Shown here: positions 61,417 to 64,000 of the stretch, in pieces
How the letters are laid out: each line of letters opens with the position of its first letter
Position numbering within the stretch: position 1 is the first letter of the stretch
Assembly (NCBI GenBank): GCA_020161755.1
Contig: JAIUOS010000007.1
Location: 97,108 to 161,107 of the forward strand
DNA from: Actinomycetota bacterium
GTDB lineage: Bacteria; Actinomycetota; Actinomycetes; Propionibacteriales; Propionibacteriaceae
Reading direction: 5' to 3'
Length of the DNA: 64,000 bases
The notes under the pieces: generated by a model
Databases searched by the model: none
What the model was told of the DNA's origin: nothing
Seen by the model: only the letters and a program-made list of their open reading frames with translations
Made by a program: the position numbers and the translations under genes

Positions 61417-63288
61417 CTACCAGCTGCCGCCGCCGCCGCCTCCCCCGCCGCCGCCGGAGAAGCCACCGCCGCCACCGAAGCCGCCGCCACCGCCGAACGC
61501 CGAGCCGCTGCTGCCGAAGCCGCTCTCGCTGAAGGTCGGCGCCGCGGCGATCGAACTGCCGACCGAGCTGTCGAAGGTGTTCACCTGCCAGCCGAAGTTG
61601 CTCAGGTCCCAGGTCGAGCCGTAGTACCACACCGGCGCCGCGGGCGAGAGGCGTCCGAGCTCGACCAGGCGCTGGCACACCTGCGTCCAGCGCTCGGTGA
61701 GGTCGAACATGATCGCCCACGGCAAGTACTTGCTGAAGATGTCCTCGCCCTCCTCGAACCGCAGCTGTTCGGCCTCGGCGGTGGCGAGGTAGGTGCGGAA
61801 CCCCTCGATCTGGTCGGTGTAGGCGCGGCCGTACGCGGTGCGCTGGCCGCGACGGAGCTTGCGCCGCACCACGGTGGTCGTGATCGCGATGCTGAGGGCC
61901 AGCGGCAGAGCGAGCAGCAGCAGCGTCCCGAAGAACGTGCCGCCGATGATGCCGACCATCAGGATCGGGAAGAACAGGCCGCCGATGCCGCAGCCCAGGC
62001 CGCCGGCCGCACCCGGCATGCGGGCGAACCAGCCGTCGCGGCGCGCCTTCTCCAGAACCGACTGCTGCACCTTCGCGTGGGCGTCGGCCAGGGTTCCGGC
62101 GGCGCCGAGCTCGACGTAGTCGCCGGTCTGGCTGCTGCCGGGCGGGAAGAGGCTGGACAGCACGATCCGACCGGGCTCGTCGGTGGCGCGCCGGGCGTCG
62201 ACGAGCCGGACCTGCTGCTCCTCGTCGCTGCGCAGCTGGATGGCGCCGGCGACGGCGAGGCTGACCAGGGTGGCGGTGGTGTCGCGCACCTGGGTCTCGC
62301 CGTCGATGAGGAGGCCGGCCTCGGCGACGGCGAGGTCGGGCGGGGCGAAGTAGACCGGGATCTCGATGTCGGGATCGCCGAGCACCTCCGGCACCTGCGC
62401 TCCGGCCGGCGGCCAGCTGCCGGGAGGGGTGCCCTCGTAGCGGTAGTCACGGGTGCGCCGGCGCAGGTGCAGCCAGCCGAACAGCGGCACGAGGGCGGCC
62501 GCCCCGAGCGAGCCGCCGAGCACCCACGCGCCGGTGCGGGCGCTCGCGGCGTCCGCGTTCTCGACCTGGATCGGAGTGTTCCCGCTGATCAGGCCGGGGT
62601 TGATCTTCACCGACACGGTCATGACCTGACCGGTCGGGATGTCCTTGGCGGTGAACTGGGCGACGCCTCCGGTCACGCCGGAGGTGGCGCAGTCGCCCAC
62701 GTTGCCACGTCCGGGGACGGCCACCGAGCAGAACACGTCCTGGGCGCCGCCCGGGACGGTGATCTTCACCGATGCCGCCGCGATCCGCGGCATCGACGAG
62801 CCGGAGACGTCCCAGTACAGCTCGTCGTAGGAACCGGAGGTGCGCAGCAGGCTGGCGACCCGGTACTTCAGCACGTAGGTGGCCGTGTCGGCGGTGATCG
62901 TGCGTTCGGAACTGCCGACCCGGATGCGCAGGTAGGTGTTGCGGCCGGTGCCCTGCGAACTGGTGTCCAACGCGGTCGAGACGTTGTCGGGGCTGGACAC
63001 CGAGACCTGGTCGATCCGGTACACCACGTCGTGCTGGTCGTCGTCGGGCTCGCGGGTGATCAGCGTCCGTTCGAGCCCGTGACGTCCCGAGGAGTCTCCG
63101 AAGCGCAGCACGATGGTTTCGGTGACGTTGACGTAGCCCTGCTGGTCGACGGTGGCGACCACGTCGAAGCGGTCGAAGGTGTCGGCGGACGCGGCGTACG
63201 CCGCGGGTGCGGTGCCGAGGACGAGCCAGCTGGTGAGCAGCAGGGCGGCGAGCGCTGCCAGCCAGCGGCCGGGCGCCCGCAGGTTCAC
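61417..63288 (-). CDS. DUF2207 domain membrane protein with Gly-rich C-terminus
   Basis: A 623-residue protein of the DUF2207 (YciQ-like) family. An N-terminal signal peptide ([20 protein letters not shown], then AAYA) is followed by an extracytoplasmic domain with [20 protein letters not shown], a membrane helix near residue 265 ([20 protein letters not shown]), a cytoplasmic region ([18 protein letters not shown]) and a second hydrophobic hairpin ([20 protein letters not shown]). The tail is mostly Gly ([16 protein letters not shown]). The GTG at 63288 overlaps the smpB stop (GTGA). Function unknown. Confidence 0.9.
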   Translation of the reverse strand: MNLRAPGRWLAALAALLLTSWLVLGTAPAAYAASADTFDRFDVVATVDQQGYVNVTETIVLRFGDSSGRHGLERTLITREPDDDQHDVVYRIDQVSVSSPDNVSTALDTSSQGTGRNTYLRIRVGSSERTITADTATYVLKYRVASLLRTSGSYDELYWDVSGSSMPRIAAASVKITVPGGAQDVFCSVAVPGRGNVGDCATSGVTGGVAQFTAKDIPTGQVMTVSVKINPGLISGNTPIQVENADAASARTGAWVLGGSLGAAALVPLFGWLHLRRRTRDYRYEGTPPGSWPPAGAQVPEVLGDPDIEIPVYFAPPDLAVAEAGLLIDGETQVRDTTATLVSLAVAGAIQLRSDEEQQVRLVDARRATDEPGRIVLSSLFPPGSSQTGDYVELGAAGTLADAHAKVQQSVLEKARRDGWFARMPGAAGGLGCGIGGLFFPILMVGIIGGTFFGTLLLLALPLALSIAITTTVVRRKLRRGQRTAYGRAYTDQIEGFRTYLATAEAEQLRFEEGEDIFSKYLPWAIMFDLTERWTQVCQRLVELGRLSPAAPVWYYGSTWDLSNFGWQVNTFDSSVGSSIAAAPTFSESGFGSSGSAFGGGGGFGGGGGFSGGGGGGGGGGSW

Positions 63289-63761
63289 CGCTCGCCCCGG
63301 TTGCGGGCTGCCAGTTCGCGCTGCAGGTCGCGGTCGGCGTCCCGGGCGGCGATGGTCTGGCGCTTGTCCCAGTCCTTCTTGCCGGTGGCGACGGCGAGTT
63401 CCACCTTGGCGTAGCCGTCGGAGAAGTAGATCGACAGCGGCACGATGGTGCGTCCGCTGGCCACGGTCTCGCGCTCGAGCTTCGCGATCTCCTTGCGGTG
63501 CAGGAGGAGCTTGCGGTTGCGGCGGGTGGCGTGGTTCTTCCAGGTGCCGAACGCGTACTCGGGGATGTGGGCGTTGCGCAGCCACACCTCACCGTCGTCG
63601 ATGGTGGCGAACGCGTCCACCAGGGACGCCCGTCCGGCCCGCAGCGACTTCACCTCGGTGCCGGTCAGCACCATGCCCGCCTCGAAGCGGTCGTGCAGGT
63701 GGTAGTCGTGGTGCGCCTTGCGGTTCTGGGCCACCAGCACCCGGCCCTTCGGTCGCGGCAT
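63285..63761 (-). CDS. smpB: SsrA-binding protein SmpB
   Basis: A 158-residue OB-fold protein that binds tmRNA and delivers it to stalled ribosomes. Signatures: [60 protein letters not shown], the basic [20 protein letters not shown] and a positively charged tail. The ATG at 63761 follows GGAGG by about 6 bases. It is translationally coupled to the DUF2207 gene. Its RNA partner lies 2.5 kb downstream on the same strand. Confidence 0.97.
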   Translation of the reverse strand: MPRPKGRVLVAQNRKAHHDYHLHDRFEAGMVLTGTEVKSLRAGRASLVDAFATIDDGEVWLRNAHIPEYAFGTWKNHATRRNRKLLLHRKEIAKLERETVASGRTIVPLSIYFSDGYAKVELAVATGKKDWDKRQTIAARDADRDLQRELAARNRGER

Positions 63762-64000
63762 CGTGGCTCCTCCCCCCTCAACGCTTCCGTCCGACCACCC
63801 TACCAACCGGCGCCCGCCCCCCGAGCCCCCCACAGACCGGGGACGGTTCTTCGATCCGCCACTTTTCGGCGAGCAAAGGGGACAGATCTTCGCGGACGCC
63901 CTGAGATGCGTCCCCTCCTTATCCGGCTCATCACAATCGACGGTGTAGCGGGGGTGTGATCGACGGCGGCGCGTCGGTGTCGGGGTGAGGGTCGAGGTCT
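63762..64000. other. Non-coding end of window
   Basis: About 240 bases with no convincing gene. GGGGACGGTTCTTCGATCCG starts near 63839 and AAAGGGGACAGATCTT near 63876; both strings resemble dispersed REP-type sequences and recall the arms of the palindrome at 4781. Confidence 0.5.

Overview
The window is about 71-72% GC by eye and densely coded, with many start/stop overlaps. It comes from an actinobacterium. Evidence: mtrA-mtrB-lpqB, an Rv3235-family gene beside secA, an imuA'-imuB-dnaE2 cassette behind an actinobacterial LexA box (TCGAAC-N4-GTTCGA), a large NAD-glutamate dehydrogenase, a DtxR/IdeR-type iron box, Ku, and a tmRNA whose tag ends FALAA. Propionibacteriales or a near relative would fit the tag and gene content, but this cannot be settled from the window.

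Layout. 1-13 kb: end of an ECF sigma factor, trpS, a PHP phosphoesterase, the 1577-residue glutamate dehydrogenase, MarC, a PQQ-type sugar dehydrogenase and an SDR reductase. 13-19 kb: the SOS mutasome operon dnaE2/imuB/imuA'. 19-28.8 kb: a mixed set with an SGNH esterase, pruA, ku, a WS/DGAT-like protein with an altered active-site motif, a cupredoxin-like lipoprotein paired with a polytopic membrane protein, and an Rv3235-family gene. 28.8-48.4 kb: the conserved actinobacterial block secA, hpf, comF, lpqB, mtrB, mtrA. It is split by a glutamate/glutamine-type ABC transporter (minus strand), an iron-siderophore uptake operon (plus strand, iron box) and amtB-glnK (plus strand, array of GTAAC half-sites).

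48.3-60.4 kb is the most unusual part. It holds a soluble histidine kinase overlapping yqgE and an orphan regulator with an N-terminal helix-turn-helix and C-terminal receiver. Then come two glycosyltransferases, a Wzx-like flippase, a polysaccharide pyruvyl transferase and a 1077-residue GT-C-like membrane protein, translationally coupled to an RsbW-like ATPase, an RsbU-like PP2C phosphatase and a STAS antagonist. A divergent single-receiver response regulator closes the locus. A near-identical 22-bp AT-rich element lies upstream of the glycosyltransferase pair and between the STAS and receiver genes, with a weaker copy at the HTH-receiver gene. This suggests a local regulon controlling a cell-surface polysaccharide.

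60.4-64 kb: tmRNA (ssrA), an FKBP-type prolyl isomerase, a DUF2207 membrane protein and smpB, so both trans-translation partners are within 3.5 kb. A perfect 62-bp palindrome separates the convergent FKBP and DUF2207 genes. No insertion sequences, prophage, CRISPR arrays, rRNA or ordinary tRNA genes were seen.
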